Assembly (NCBI GenBank): GCA_020201235.1
Contig: JAIVHD010000238.1
Span: 1-8,539 of the forward strand
Source: Lysobacteraceae bacterium
Lineage (GTDB): Bacteria; Pseudomonadota; Gammaproteobacteria; Xanthomonadales; Wenzhouxiangellaceae
DNA: 8,539 nt
Direction of reading: 5' to 3'
In this document: positions 1 to 7,765 of the stretch, one piece after another
Layout of the letters: the number at the start of each line of letters is the position of its first letter
How positions within the stretch are numbered: position 1 is the first letter of the stretch
Notes under the pieces: model-generated
What the model was told of the DNA's origin: nothing
Seen by the model: only the letters and a program-made list of their open reading frames with translations
The model's database searches: none
Program-made: the position numbers and the translations under genes

Positions 1-1169
1 TTGCGCTGCTCGCGCTGGTGGTCATTGGATGCGTTCTGAAGTATCCGTTTCTGGAGTTTGGCCCGCGCTATGCGGCAGCGACCGGCGAACACATGATCGC
101 CGGCTATCGGCGCATCGGGCGCTGGGCGCTGGGCATGTTCGTGTTTCTGACCGTGGCGACCCTTTTTATCGTGCTGGCTTCGGTAACGCTGGTCACGGCC
201 GGCCTGACCGGCATGGTATTTGGTCTCGGGTTATCCAACGGCGCACTTTCACTGCTGGTTCTCTTGGTCTGCGCGGCGATTTTGACGGTCGGCCATTATC
301 GCGGCCTGGACCTGTTGATGAAGGCCATCATGGCGTTGCTGTCGCTGGCAACGCTTCTGGCCGTCAGCCTGGCGGCCGGCAACGAGCCGGACTGGTCGCG
401 CCTGGCGATCGACTGGCATCATCCGGGGCTGCTGTCGGGTGCTAGCCTGGCCTTCGTGCTGGCGTTGCTGGGCTGGATGCCAATCCCGCTGGATGCCGCT
501 GCCTGGCATTCGCTTTGGACCCTGGAACGAGCCCGGGAAACCGGTCATCGACCGAGTGTCCGGCACGCGAGCATCGATTTTCGGATCGGCTACATCGGTG
601 CCACGCTGCTGGCAGTCGCCTTTCTGCTGCTGGGGGCCCTGGTCATGTATGACAGCGGTCAGCAATTTTCAGGTTCGGCAATTGGTTTCTCGAGCCAGCT
701 GGCCGATCTGTACGCCGCCGCATTAGGAGGCTGGGCGCGCCCGCTGATCGCAATTGCCGCGCTCGCGGCGATGTTTTCGACCACCCTGACGGTCGCCGAT
801 GCCTATCCTCGAGTGTTGCGCGCGCTGCTGGAAATGCGCGATCGGGCCTCCGGGCCGGTTCCGACCGGCGACCCGGCTAAAGGCCACCGCGCCCGCTATC
901 TTGCCGGGATGCTGCTGGCGATGGCCGGCGCGATGGTCGTGATCGTCCTGTTCGGCGGGCAATTTACATTGCTGATCGACTTCACGACAACGGTATCTTT
1001 CTTGTCGGCACCGGTTCTGGCCTGGCTCAATCTGAAACTGTTGACCGGCCAACACACCCCGGTAGAGGCGCGACCGGGCCCGCTGCTAACCGCGACGGCA
1101 TGGGCCGGACTGGTTTTTCTAACGGCATTTTCGATGACATGGGTGGTCTGGCGACTGCTCTGGGCCTGA
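1..1169 (+). CDS. NRAMP-like divalent metal transporter, 5'-truncated
   Basis: Inner-membrane secondary transporter of the NRAMP (SLC11-like) superfamily, which usually imports Mn2+ or Fe2+ with protons. The reading frame is open from base 3 and ends at TGA 1167-1169, giving 389 visible residues. The first transmembrane helix and true start lie outside the window, so the GTG at 18 is probably not the start. The segment KYPFLEFGPRYAAATGE (bases 39-89) is characteristic of a bacterial NRAMP-like subgroup. About nine or ten hydrophobic helices follow. The helix-6 motif reads WMPIPLD (474-494), so the methionine and proline of the classical Met-Pro-His are kept but the histidine is replaced. This could alter substrate or proton coupling. 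The substrate cannot be read from the sequence. The gene has no obvious functional link to the cell-shape genes downstream, and a long spacer separates them. Family assignment is strong; metal specificity is unknown. Confidence 0.88.
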   Translation, partial: ALLALVVIGCVLKYPFLEFGPRYAAATGEHMIAGYRRIGRWALGMFVFLTVATLFIVLASVTLVTAGLTGMVFGLGLSNGALSLLVLLVCAAILTVGHYRGLDLLMKAIMALLSLATLLAVSLAAGNEPDWSRLAIDWHHPGLLSGASLAFVLALLGWMPIPLDAAAWHSLWTLERARETGHRPSVRHASIDFRIGYIGATLLAVAFLLLGALVMYDSGQQFSGSAIGFSSQLADLYAAALGGWARPLIAIAALAAMFSTTLTVADAYPRVLRALLEMRDRASGPVPTGDPAKGHRARYLAGMLLAMAGAMVVIVLFGGQFTLLIDFTTTVSFLSAPVLAWLNLKLLTGQHTPVEARPGPLLTATAWAGLVFLTAFSMTWVVWRLLWA

Positions 1170-1194
1170 GCCCGGCTGATTCCCACCCCGCCGT

Positions 1195-1213
1195 CACGCG
1201 GTGCCGCACCGTG
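1195..1213. repeat. small GC-rich hairpin after the transporter gene
   Basis: CACG (1195-1198) pairs with CGTG (1210-1213), and GTG (1201-1203) pairs with CAC (1207-1209), with a two-base bulge on the left and a CCG loop. It lies 26 bases after the transporter stop. It could stabilise or end the transcript. No T-run follows directly (the nearest is TTT at 1228-1230), so it does not meet the usual criteria for an intrinsic terminator. Confidence 0.35.
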
Positions 1214-1231
1214 CCGTGGCTGGGGTGTTTC

Positions 1232-1260
1232 GCGACGATACGCAACGCAAGCGTCGTCGC
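1232..1260. repeat. inverted repeat / hairpin, 10 bp stem
   Basis: GCGACGA (1232-1238) is the exact reverse complement of TCGTCGC (1254-1260). CGC (1241-1243) pairs with GCG (1251-1253) after a two-base TA bulge, leaving a 7-base loop. There is no T-tract, so a classical terminator is not supported. It could be a REP-like palindrome or a processing or stability element in the 3' region of the transporter mRNA. Confidence 0.5.
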
Positions 1261-1391
1261 ACGGCTGTAGGATAACGGCAGCGTGAGGATGCGTGACCGA
1301 GCAAAACGCAGCAGACGCGGGGTTTGGCGGTGGCGCAGTCGGTGGGGTGGTAAATAAGGCGATCTGAGCGCGATCTCACTAAACCTCGCCA

Positions 1392-1418
1392 GACAAGTGA
1401 ATGGGATCACGACTTGTC
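1392..1418. promoter_or_regulatory. operator-like dyad GACAAGT-N13-ACTTGTC
   Basis: Two perfect 7-base half sites, GACAAGT (1392-1398) and ACTTGTC (1412-1418), are separated by 13 bases, so their centres lie 20 bases apart, about two helical turns. A further CTTGTCAAG palindrome (1413-1421) overlaps the right half. It sits roughly 40-70 bases upstream of the weak promoter-like sequence at 1460-1487, a position that suits a binding site for a dimeric regulator. No regulator is identifiable. A transcribed hairpin is an alternative reading. Confidence 0.35.
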
Positions 1419-1459
1419 AAGATCAACGACCGGCAATGCCGCGACCGGAAGCAAAACCC

Positions 1460-1487
1460 CTGCATTCTTGGAAGTTTGTACTACACT
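1460..1487 (+). promoter_or_regulatory. weak sigma70-like promoter candidate for mreB
   Basis: CTGCAT (1460-1465) and TACACT (1482-1487) are separated by 16 bases, matching the -35 and -10 consensus at about 3/6 and 4/6 positions. The site lies at the edge of the AT-richer part of the intergenic region. If used, the mreB leader would be over 300 bases and would include both long hairpins at 1654-1692 and 1749-1775. The match is weak, and a promoter elsewhere between 1490 and 1650 is equally possible. Confidence 0.2.
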
Positions 1488-1653
1488 AGAGCCGCGAAAA
1501 TAACAAACCACCCGAATCGAAGCTGTTCTGCACGTAAAAATGCAAGGTCGTCGGAATCAGGTGGTTCGCGAATGTTCGATCTGCATTCCTGTTGACCCCG
1601 AATGAACCGAAATTTCACTTTCATGCATTTGTTTATCGCTACGATTGATGTAC

Positions 1654-2862
<1,209 letters not shown>

Positions 2863-2914
2863 TTCGACCATGCACCTGGCCCGGAGGATTCATGACCCTG
2901 CAGCTGCGAGCGGG

Positions 2915-2951
2915 CCGACGGCCCGAGCGGTGGCGGGCCTTGGGCCGTCGG
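2915..2951 (+). promoter_or_regulatory. GC-rich hairpin after mreB, possible attenuator
   Basis: CCGACGGCCC (2915-2924) is an exact reverse complement of GGGCCGTCGG (2942-2951), a 10-bp stem with a 17-base loop, starting 52 bases after the mreB stop codon. A competing hairpin is possible: CGGGCC (2911-2916) with GGCCCG (2920-2925), and the loop carries another GGGCC. No T-run follows. It could slow transcription, protect the mreB 3' end, or mark an RNA processing site, which would give more MreB than MreC, MreD, PBP2 and RodA. Confidence 0.5.
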
Positions 2952-2986
2952 GGTCAAATGCAGTGCCGCGGGCGCGGCCAGTGACC
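2952..2986 (+). promoter_or_regulatory. second hairpin abutting the first
   Basis: GGTCA (2952-2956) pairs with TGACC (2982-2986). Inside it, GCCGC (2965-2969) pairs with GCGGC (2974-2978) around a GGGC loop. It starts at the base after the preceding hairpin ends, so the two could stack. No T-tract follows. Confidence 0.4.
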
Positions 2987-3197
2987 GCAGCTCGCGCAGC
3001 GCGCATCGGGGCCGCAGCAGCCCGGCCACTTCATCCAAACCCGGGCATGGCATTCGTTCCGACTCGTTTGCCCCGCGGATAGCTCGGTGCCTGTCAGCCG
3101 CTGCACAAGCGTTATGGGCAAGACGCGCAAGCACCGCAATGGCCGTTGCCACTTCCCGCAAGCGCAAGCCCGCTCGCGGCGCGCGTGCGGCGACCCG

Positions 3198-3217
3198 TTC
3201 AAGCTTTCGATCCAGCC
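3198..3217. repeat. leader repeat, copy 2 (mreC leader)
   Basis: TTCAA followed directly by GCTTTCGATCCAGCC (3203-3217). The 15-mer is identical to 1737-1751 in the mreB leader, which differs only by a three-base CAG insertion after TTCAA. Beyond this core the two leaders do not align clearly. On the reverse strand both copies can be read as the peptide GWIESL, which makes a short interspersed repeat family possible. Confidence 0.5.
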
Positions 3218-3248
3218 TTCTCTGCGTAGACGAACTTTTATACAGTCG

Positions 3249-3295
3249 CGGCCCGAGGTTGCGGTTGCTGGCAGCGACGCAACCCTCACCGGCCG
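3249..3295 (+). promoter_or_regulatory. long hairpin in the mreC leader
   Basis: The inner stem GTTGCT (3264-3269) pairs with AGCGAC (3273-3278). The middle stem GAGGTTGC (3255-3262) pairs with GCAACC (3279-3284) and TC (3286-3287). The outer stem CGGCC (3249-3253) pairs with GGCCG (3291-3295). Small bulges at 3263 and 3285 and an internal loop separate them, giving about 19 pairs. It ends 84 bases before the mreC start. No T-run follows, so it is better read as a leader structure than a terminator. Confidence 0.5.
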
Positions 3296-3362
3296 AGCGT
3301 GCCATGCTGTGTGCACGCACACGGGGATCGCGCACGATCCTGCGCGATCATCGCGCGAATTC

Positions 3363-3382
3363 ATGGAGTGTTCGGGCTAGTG
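3363..3382 (+). promoter_or_regulatory. mreC ribosome site and overlapping TAGTG stop/start
   Basis: GGAG (3365-3368) is the only clear Shine-Dalgarno match ahead of mreC and lies 11 bases before GTG 3380, slightly long but usable. It favours GTG 3380 over GTG 3368, which would overlap it. A five-codon frame (ATG 3363, MECSG) ends with TAG 3378-3380, so its stop shares one base with the mreC GTG. This could couple initiation, but such tiny frames arise easily by chance. Confidence 0.35.
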
Positions 3383-4324
3383 GCCGGCTTGCGCCCGCGC
3401 GACAGGAATGCCCTGCTGGGCGCGGCCGACGGCACCGCGCGACTGATTTTTTACGCACTGGTGGCCATCACACTGATGGCGCTTGATTCTCGCGGGCAGT
3501 ATGTTGATCGCATCCAGCACGCGGCAGCCAGCGTCATCGAGCCCTTGTTTCTGGCTGTCGACCTGCCTTTAGCCAGCATCCGCCGGCTGACCCGCAACAT
3601 GACCGCGCGCCAGCAGTTGCTGGACCGTGTGGCCAAACTTGAACTCGATCTGATGCAAACCCGCGCCGAGGTCAGCCGAAGCCTTGACCTGCGCGAAGAA
3701 AACGCCGGCCTGCGGGATTTGCTCGGGGCCACCCGCCGAACCGTCTATCGCTTTATTCCAGCCGAGCTTGCGAGCATTGATCTCGATCCGTTCGCCCATC
3801 GCATCATGGTCAGGCGTGGCCAGCGCGACGGCATCCTGATCGGCATGCCGGTGATGGACGATCTTGGCCTGATCGGCCAGGTCGACCAGGTGCTCGGCAA
3901 GCTGTCGCGGGTGATTTTGATTTCGGATCCGGACCATGCACTGCCGGTGCAGATCCTGCCGCAAGGCGAGCGCACCATCGCCTATGGCAGTGGATCGCTG
4001 GACGAGTTGCGGCTCAATGATCTGCCGATGAACACCCGCATCAATGAGAACGACCTGGTGGTGACATCCGGGCTCGGCGGCCGCTTTCCGTCGGGTCTGC
4101 CGGTCGGTCGGGTCCATTCCATCGAGCGCACGCCGGGGCGCGCTTTCGCAACGGCGCGCGTCAGGACGCTGTCCAATATGGACCGCAATCGAATCGTTTT
4201 GATCATCCAGACGCCTGGCGAGCCCGAGCTCGAGCCCGAACCGACCAAAGTTGCAGACGAGCATTCGGAGCAGACCCGGCCGCCATCCTCCGAGCAATCT
4301 CCCGAAGCGGGCGACTCGCCATGA
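3380..4324 (+). CDS. mreC: rod shape-determining protein MreC
   Basis: Bitopic inner-membrane protein that links cytoplasmic MreB to the periplasmic wall enzymes and is thought to activate PBP2-RodA. From GTG 3380 it has 314 residues: a short basic cytoplasmic tail, one transmembrane helix at about 20-36, a coiled-coil segment at about 73-115 rich in Leu, Glu and Arg, then the two-part beta domain. The block SDPDHALPVQIL and the signature TSGLGGRFPSG (229-239) are typical of MreC. The C-terminal tail from about 278 is low-complexity, rich in Glu, Pro and Ser, and probably disordered. The start is uncertain: GTG 3368 would add four residues, and no ATG occurs close upstream in frame. The stop overlaps the mreD start as ATGA. 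It is separated from mreB by a long structured spacer. Confidence 0.93.
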   Translation: MAGLRPRDRNALLGAADGTARLIFYALVAITLMALDSRGQYVDRIQHAAASVIEPLFLAVDLPLASIRRLTRNMTARQQLLDRVAKLELDLMQTRAEVSRSLDLREENAGLRDLLGATRRTVYRFIPAELASIDLDPFAHRIMVRRGQRDGILIGMPVMDDLGLIGQVDQVLGKLSRVILISDPDHALPVQILPQGERTIAYGSGSLDELRLNDLPMNTRINENDLVVTSGLGGRFPSGLPVGRVHSIERTPGRAFATARVRTLSNMDRNRIVLIIQTPGEPELEPEPTKVADEHSEQTRPPSSEQSPEAGDSP

Positions 4325-4797
4325 AACAGACACGATCGCCGGCCCTGCCCCTGTCGCTGATCCTGGCCCTGTTGCTCAGTATCTTTCCGCTGCCCGATGT
4401 GGTGGCCGCATGGCGGCCGCACTGGGTTGCGCTGATCCTGATCTACTGGCACATTGAATCCGGCTCTCTACACGGCCTCGGGCATGCATTTGTGCTCGGG
4501 ATCGTGCTCGATCTTATGACGGGCTCGCTGCTGGGCCAACACGCGCTTGGACTGATCATCATCAACTTCCTGGTCGCACGCTATCGCAACCGCATCCGCT
4601 TCTTTCCGCCGTGGCAGCAGGCACTGGCGGTCGGCGCGCTGCTGTTCAACGAACGAATTGTCCAACTGTGGATCATTGGGCTGTTGCAGCGCGGCTGGCC
4701 AGACTGGTCGTGGTGGCTGCCGCCGCTGATCGGCATGCTGATCTGGCCCTGGTTGTTTCTGATGCTCGACGCCATTCGTTGGCGCACCAGCCGGTGA
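4321..4797 (+). CDS. mreD: rod shape-determining protein MreD
   Basis: Small polytopic inner-membrane component of the elongasome that binds MreC; its exact role in the complex is not settled. The 158 residues, close to the usual family length, are almost entirely hydrophobic with about five helices. RPHWVALILIYW (32-43) and LDLMTGSLLGQHALG (63-77) are hallmark MreD segments. The ATG is fused to the mreC stop (ATGA), so translation probably depends on ribosomes finishing mreC; only a weak ribosome site precedes it. The TGA overlaps the GTG of mrdA. Nothing looks broken or unusual. Confidence 0.94.
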   Translation: MKQTRSPALPLSLILALLLSIFPLPDVVAAWRPHWVALILIYWHIESGSLHGLGHAFVLGIVLDLMTGSLLGQHALGLIIINFLVARYRNRIRFFPPWQQALAVGALLFNERIVQLWIIGLLQRGWPDWSWWLPPLIGMLIWPWLFLMLDAIRWRTSR

Positions 4798-6608
4798 TCT
4801 CCTCACACCATCGCTGGCCGGCAAACGACCGGCAGGCCCGCCTGACGGTCGAGCGCCGGATCTGGCAAATGATCGCAGTGATGCTGATTGCATTGTTGGC
4901 CCTGCTGACGCGCTTCGGTCAACTGCAGCTCGGCGATCATGACACCTACGCCGCGCGCGCCGAGACCAACCGGGTCAAACTGCGCGCGATCGCGCCCAAC
5001 CGGGGGCTGATCGTCGACCGGCATCATCGGATCCTGGCCGAAAACCAGCCAGCCTACCGACTGATCATGGTGCCCGAGCGCGTCGCCGATATCGACCAGG
5101 CTCTGGATGACGTCGAGCGCATGATCGGTCTAACCGACCAGCAGCGCGAGCGCTTCGAGCTCGAATTGCTGCGCAACCGGCGCTTTCAGCCGGTCACCAT
5201 CAAGAGCAGCCTGGACGACCGCGAGGTCGCCCGACTGGCCACTGACCGGCATCTCCTCGATGGCCTCGAAATCGAACCCTATCTAATTCGACACTATCCG
5301 CACGGATCGGCACTTTCGCACGTGGTCGGATACGTCGCAAGACTCGACGAAAGCGACCTGAAGCGACTAAACCGCGACAACTACCGGGCCACCTCGCACA
5401 CCGGCAAAACCGGCATCGAACGCCATTACGAGGGCGTTCTGCACGGCACAGCCGGGTTCGAACGCGTCGAAACCAATGCCCAGGGCCGAATGGTTCGGGT
5501 GCTGCAACGCAGTGACCCGAAACCCGGCCGGGACCTGCAACTGACGCTCGATCTCGGCCTGCAACTCACGGCGCTGGAGGCACTTGGCAATCATCCGGGC
5601 GCGGTCGTAGCCCAGGACATCCAGACCGGCGAGGTGCTGGCGCTGGTCAGCAAGCCGGGTTTCGATCCCAACTTGTTCGTCAACGGCATCGGCCACGACG
5701 ATTACCGCGCGCTGCTCGATTCGCCCTACCGGCCTCTGTTCAACCGCTTCCTGTCCGGCGGCTACGAGCCCGGCTCGACGATCAAACCGTTTATTGCGCT
5801 GGCCGGTCTCGAGGCCGAAAAAATAACCCCCGAAACCCGTATTTTCTCAAGCGGCCGCTACCGCTTGCCTGGACACTCGCGCGAATACCGCGACTGGCGC
5901 GCCGGCGGGCACGGCTGGGTCGATCTCGAAAGCGCCCTCGAGCAATCGGTCAACATTTATTTTTACGACTTGGCGAGCAACCTCGGCATCGATCGAATTT
6001 CACGCGAGCTGGCACTGTTCGGATTCGGCCAGCCCACCGGCATCGACCTGCCTGGTGAATTTGACGGCGTCCTGCCAGGCCGCAGTTGGAAGCGGCGCAC
6101 ACTCAACCAGGCCTGGTTCCCCGGCGAAACCGTCATTACAGGCATCGGTCAGGGCTTTATCGTCGTCACCCCGCTACAACTGGCCTACGCTGCCGCAGAA
6201 CTTGCCGGGCATGGCTTGGCGGCGCCGCCGCGCCTGGTGGAACTGCAGAAGCCGGCACGCGCCGTGGTCCACGATGCCGATCACTGGGAGGCGGTTTTTG
6301 CCGGTCTGCGTGCGGTCGTTCACGGCTCGCGCGGCACCGCGCGCGCGATCGCCGCCGGCCTGCCGGTGGAGATCGGCGGCAAAACCGGTACCTCGCAGGT
6401 TTTTGGCCGGCCCCAGGACGACACCCAAATCGAAAGCGACGACTTGCCCTGGTTTTTGCGCAACCACGCCCTGTTTATTGGATTTGCCCCCATCGATGAC
6501 CCGCGCATCGCGATCGCCGTGGTCGCCGAACACGGTGGCGGCGGCTCGTCGGTGGCCGCGCCGGTGGCCGCGCAAGTGCTGGCCGCGGCGCTGGAGAACG
6601 GCTGGTGA
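4794..6608 (+). CDS. mrdA: penicillin-binding protein 2, peptidoglycan D,D-transpeptidase
   Basis: Class B PBP that cross-links new glycan strands made by RodA during side-wall growth; anchored in the inner membrane with the catalytic part in the periplasm. From GTG 4794 it has 604 residues, slightly shorter than E. coli PBP2. One transmembrane helix lies at about 23-39, a non-catalytic pedestal domain at about 60-230 (including RGLIVDRHHRILAENQPAY), and the transpeptidase domain follows from about 265. The three active-site motifs are present: S328-T-I-K331 (EPGSTIKP), S385-V-N387 and K530-T-G532. The segment YRDW...GHG between the first two motifs is also typical of PBP2. GTG 4794 was chosen because it overlaps the mreD stop (GTGA) and keeps the cytoplasmic tail; the next candidate, ATG 4869, would start at the membrane helix. 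No ribosome site is visible, which fits translational coupling. Confidence 0.95.
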   Translation: MISSHHRWPANDRQARLTVERRIWQMIAVMLIALLALLTRFGQLQLGDHDTYAARAETNRVKLRAIAPNRGLIVDRHHRILAENQPAYRLIMVPERVADIDQALDDVERMIGLTDQQRERFELELLRNRRFQPVTIKSSLDDREVARLATDRHLLDGLEIEPYLIRHYPHGSALSHVVGYVARLDESDLKRLNRDNYRATSHTGKTGIERHYEGVLHGTAGFERVETNAQGRMVRVLQRSDPKPGRDLQLTLDLGLQLTALEALGNHPGAVVAQDIQTGEVLALVSKPGFDPNLFVNGIGHDDYRALLDSPYRPLFNRFLSGGYEPGSTIKPFIALAGLEAEKITPETRIFSSGRYRLPGHSREYRDWRAGGHGWVDLESALEQSVNIYFYDLASNLGIDRISRELALFGFGQPTGIDLPGEFDGVLPGRSWKRRTLNQAWFPGETVITGIGQGFIVVTPLQLAYAAAELAGHGLAAPPRLVELQKPARAVVHDADHWEAVFAGLRAVVHGSRGTARAIAAGLPVEIGGKTGTSQVFGRPQDDTQIESDDLPWFLRNHALFIGFAPIDDPRIAIAVVAEHGGGGSSVAAPVAAQVLAAALENGW

Positions 6609-7708
6609 ACGCGCGCTGGCTGGTACACGAATTCCGGGCCCAGCCGTTTCGGCTGGACCCGCTGCTGTTCGGGCTGCTGATGCTGCTGATGGGTGCCGGT
6701 CTGTTTGTGCTCTACAGTGCCAGCGGTGCCAACATGAATATGGTCGGACGCCAGGCAATACGGCTGGGGATCGGTATCGTGCTGATGGTTGTGGCCAGCC
6801 AGATCCCGCCGACCTGGTATCGCCGCTGGGCACCGTGGATCTTCCTCGCCGGCGTCAGCATGCTGGTTGCAGCACTGTTTCTGGGCGTCGGCCGGGGTGC
6901 CAGTCGCTGGCTTGATCTGGGCTTTTTCCGGTTTCAACCCTCGGAGCTCATGAAAATCGGCGTGCCGCTGATGCTGGCCTCCTGGTTGCACAAAAAACCG
7001 CTGCCGCCCGGCTTTAGCAACAGCCTGGTCTGCCTCGGACTGATCATCCTTCCAGCCCTGTTGATCGCGGCCCAGCCTGACCTGGGCACATCGCTGCTGG
7101 TCACGTCCGGCGGCGCCATGGTGCTGTTCCTTTCCGGCATCCGCTGGCGCTGGATGCTGTTGGGCCTCAGTCTCACACTTGCAGCCGCGCCGCTGATGTG
7201 GCACGTACTGCACGACTACCAGCGCAATCGCGTGCTGACATTCCTGAACCCCGAATCCGATCCACTGGGCCAGGGCTGGAACATCATTCAGTCTAAAATT
7301 GCGGTCGGCACCGGCGGGCTGAACGGACGCGGCTGGCTCGACGGAAGCCAGTCGCGGCTGGAATTCCTGCCCGAACCGCACACCGATTTCATCCTGGCAG
7401 TGCTGTCGGAGGAATTCGGCTTTATCGGCGTTGCCATCCTGATGCTGCTGTACGCGCTGATTCTGTTACGCGGTGCCTACCTGGCATCGCAGGCACGTGA
7501 CCTGTTCGGCCGGATGCTTGGCGCAAGTCTGGTGTTCTTGTTTTTTGTCTACCTGCTGGTCAATGCGGGCATGGTCAGCGGCGTGATGCCGGTCGTCGGC
7601 GTACCGCTTCCACTGGTTAGTTACGGCGGCACATCGGCGGCAACGCTGCTGGCCGGTTTCGGTATCATCATGAGCCTGTACAGCCGCCGCAAGATGATGA
7701 AGGATTGA
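6605..7708 (+). CDS. mrdB: RodA, SEDS-family peptidoglycan glycosyltransferase
   Basis: Multi-pass inner-membrane enzyme that polymerises lipid II into glycan strands and works as a pair with PBP2. The 367 residues, about the E. coli length, form roughly ten transmembrane helices. Family landmarks are SRWLDLGFFRFQPSELMKI (starting at 100), FLPEPHTDFILAVLSEEFG, in which Asp261 corresponds to the catalytic aspartate of the SEDS family, and LVSYGGTS (337-344) near the C terminus. PBP2 beside it, and the RodA-type rather than FtsW-type surroundings, support the elongation role. The start GTG 6605 overlaps the mrdA stop as GTGA and has a good ribosome site, GGAG at 6593-6596, eight bases before it. 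An intact catalytic residue and full length suggest a working enzyme. Confidence 0.95.
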   Translation: MNARWLVHEFRAQPFRLDPLLFGLLMLLMGAGLFVLYSASGANMNMVGRQAIRLGIGIVLMVVASQIPPTWYRRWAPWIFLAGVSMLVAALFLGVGRGASRWLDLGFFRFQPSELMKIGVPLMLASWLHKKPLPPGFSNSLVCLGLIILPALLIAAQPDLGTSLLVTSGGAMVLFLSGIRWRWMLLGLSLTLAAAPLMWHVLHDYQRNRVLTFLNPESDPLGQGWNIIQSKIAVGTGGLNGRGWLDGSQSRLEFLPEPHTDFILAVLSEEFGFIGVAILMLLYALILLRGAYLASQARDLFGRMLGASLVFLFFVYLLVNAGMVSGVMPVVGVPLPLVSYGGTSAATLLAGFGIIMSLYSRRKMMKD

Positions 7709-7765
7709 ACCCGGATCGTTTATCGGCCAACGCGGTCTGACTTTTAACCCACTGGATGACATGCA
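7709..7765. other. 57-base gap between rodA and mltB
   Basis: Short spacer with no terminator-like hairpin plus T-run, so mltB is probably in the same transcript. GGATGA (7754-7759) gives mltB a modest ribosome site. Confidence 0.5.

Larger units (their letters stand above)
2863..3379. other. 517-base spacer between mreB and mreC
   Basis: mreB and mreC are usually close neighbours; here more than 500 bases intervene. Open frames exist on both strands, but none shows a domain, membrane pattern or plausible ribosome site, and all are rich in Arg, Ala, Pro and Ser as expected for GC-rich noise. I found no tRNA or rRNA. The spacer holds GC-rich hairpins right after mreB (2915-2951, 2952-2986), copy 2 of the leader repeat (3198-3217), and a long hairpin (3249-3295) ahead of mreC. 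TTTTATACAG at 3237-3246 is AT-richer and might be a -10 element for a separate mreC promoter, but I cannot find a convincing -35. Confidence 0.7.

Noticed and set aside
1162..1173. GGGC-CTGA-GCCC hairpin over the transporter stop codon as a terminator
   Set aside because: Only four pairs and no following T-run.
1027..1410. Reverse-strand frame of 127 codons between the transporter and mreB
   Set aside because: Half of it is antisense to the transporter gene. Its composition (Arg, Pro, Leu, Ser) and lack of a ribosome site or motif suggest a GC-driven artefact.
1603..1623. TGAA...GAAATTTC...TTCA near-palindrome as an operator
   Set aside because: The inner GAAATTTC is symmetric but the outer arms are off-centre by one base, so the full dyad does not hold.
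3087..3380. Forward frame of 97 codons ending at the mreC start
   Set aside because: No ribosome site or recognisable motif. It spans the leader repeat and the hairpin, which argues for non-coding sequence, though its last codons form the TAGTG overlap noted separately.
6320..7381. Reverse-strand frame of 353 codons opposite mrdA and rodA
   Set aside because: Rich in Gln, His and Arg as expected antisense to hydrophobic Leu/Val-rich codons. It overlaps two well-supported genes.
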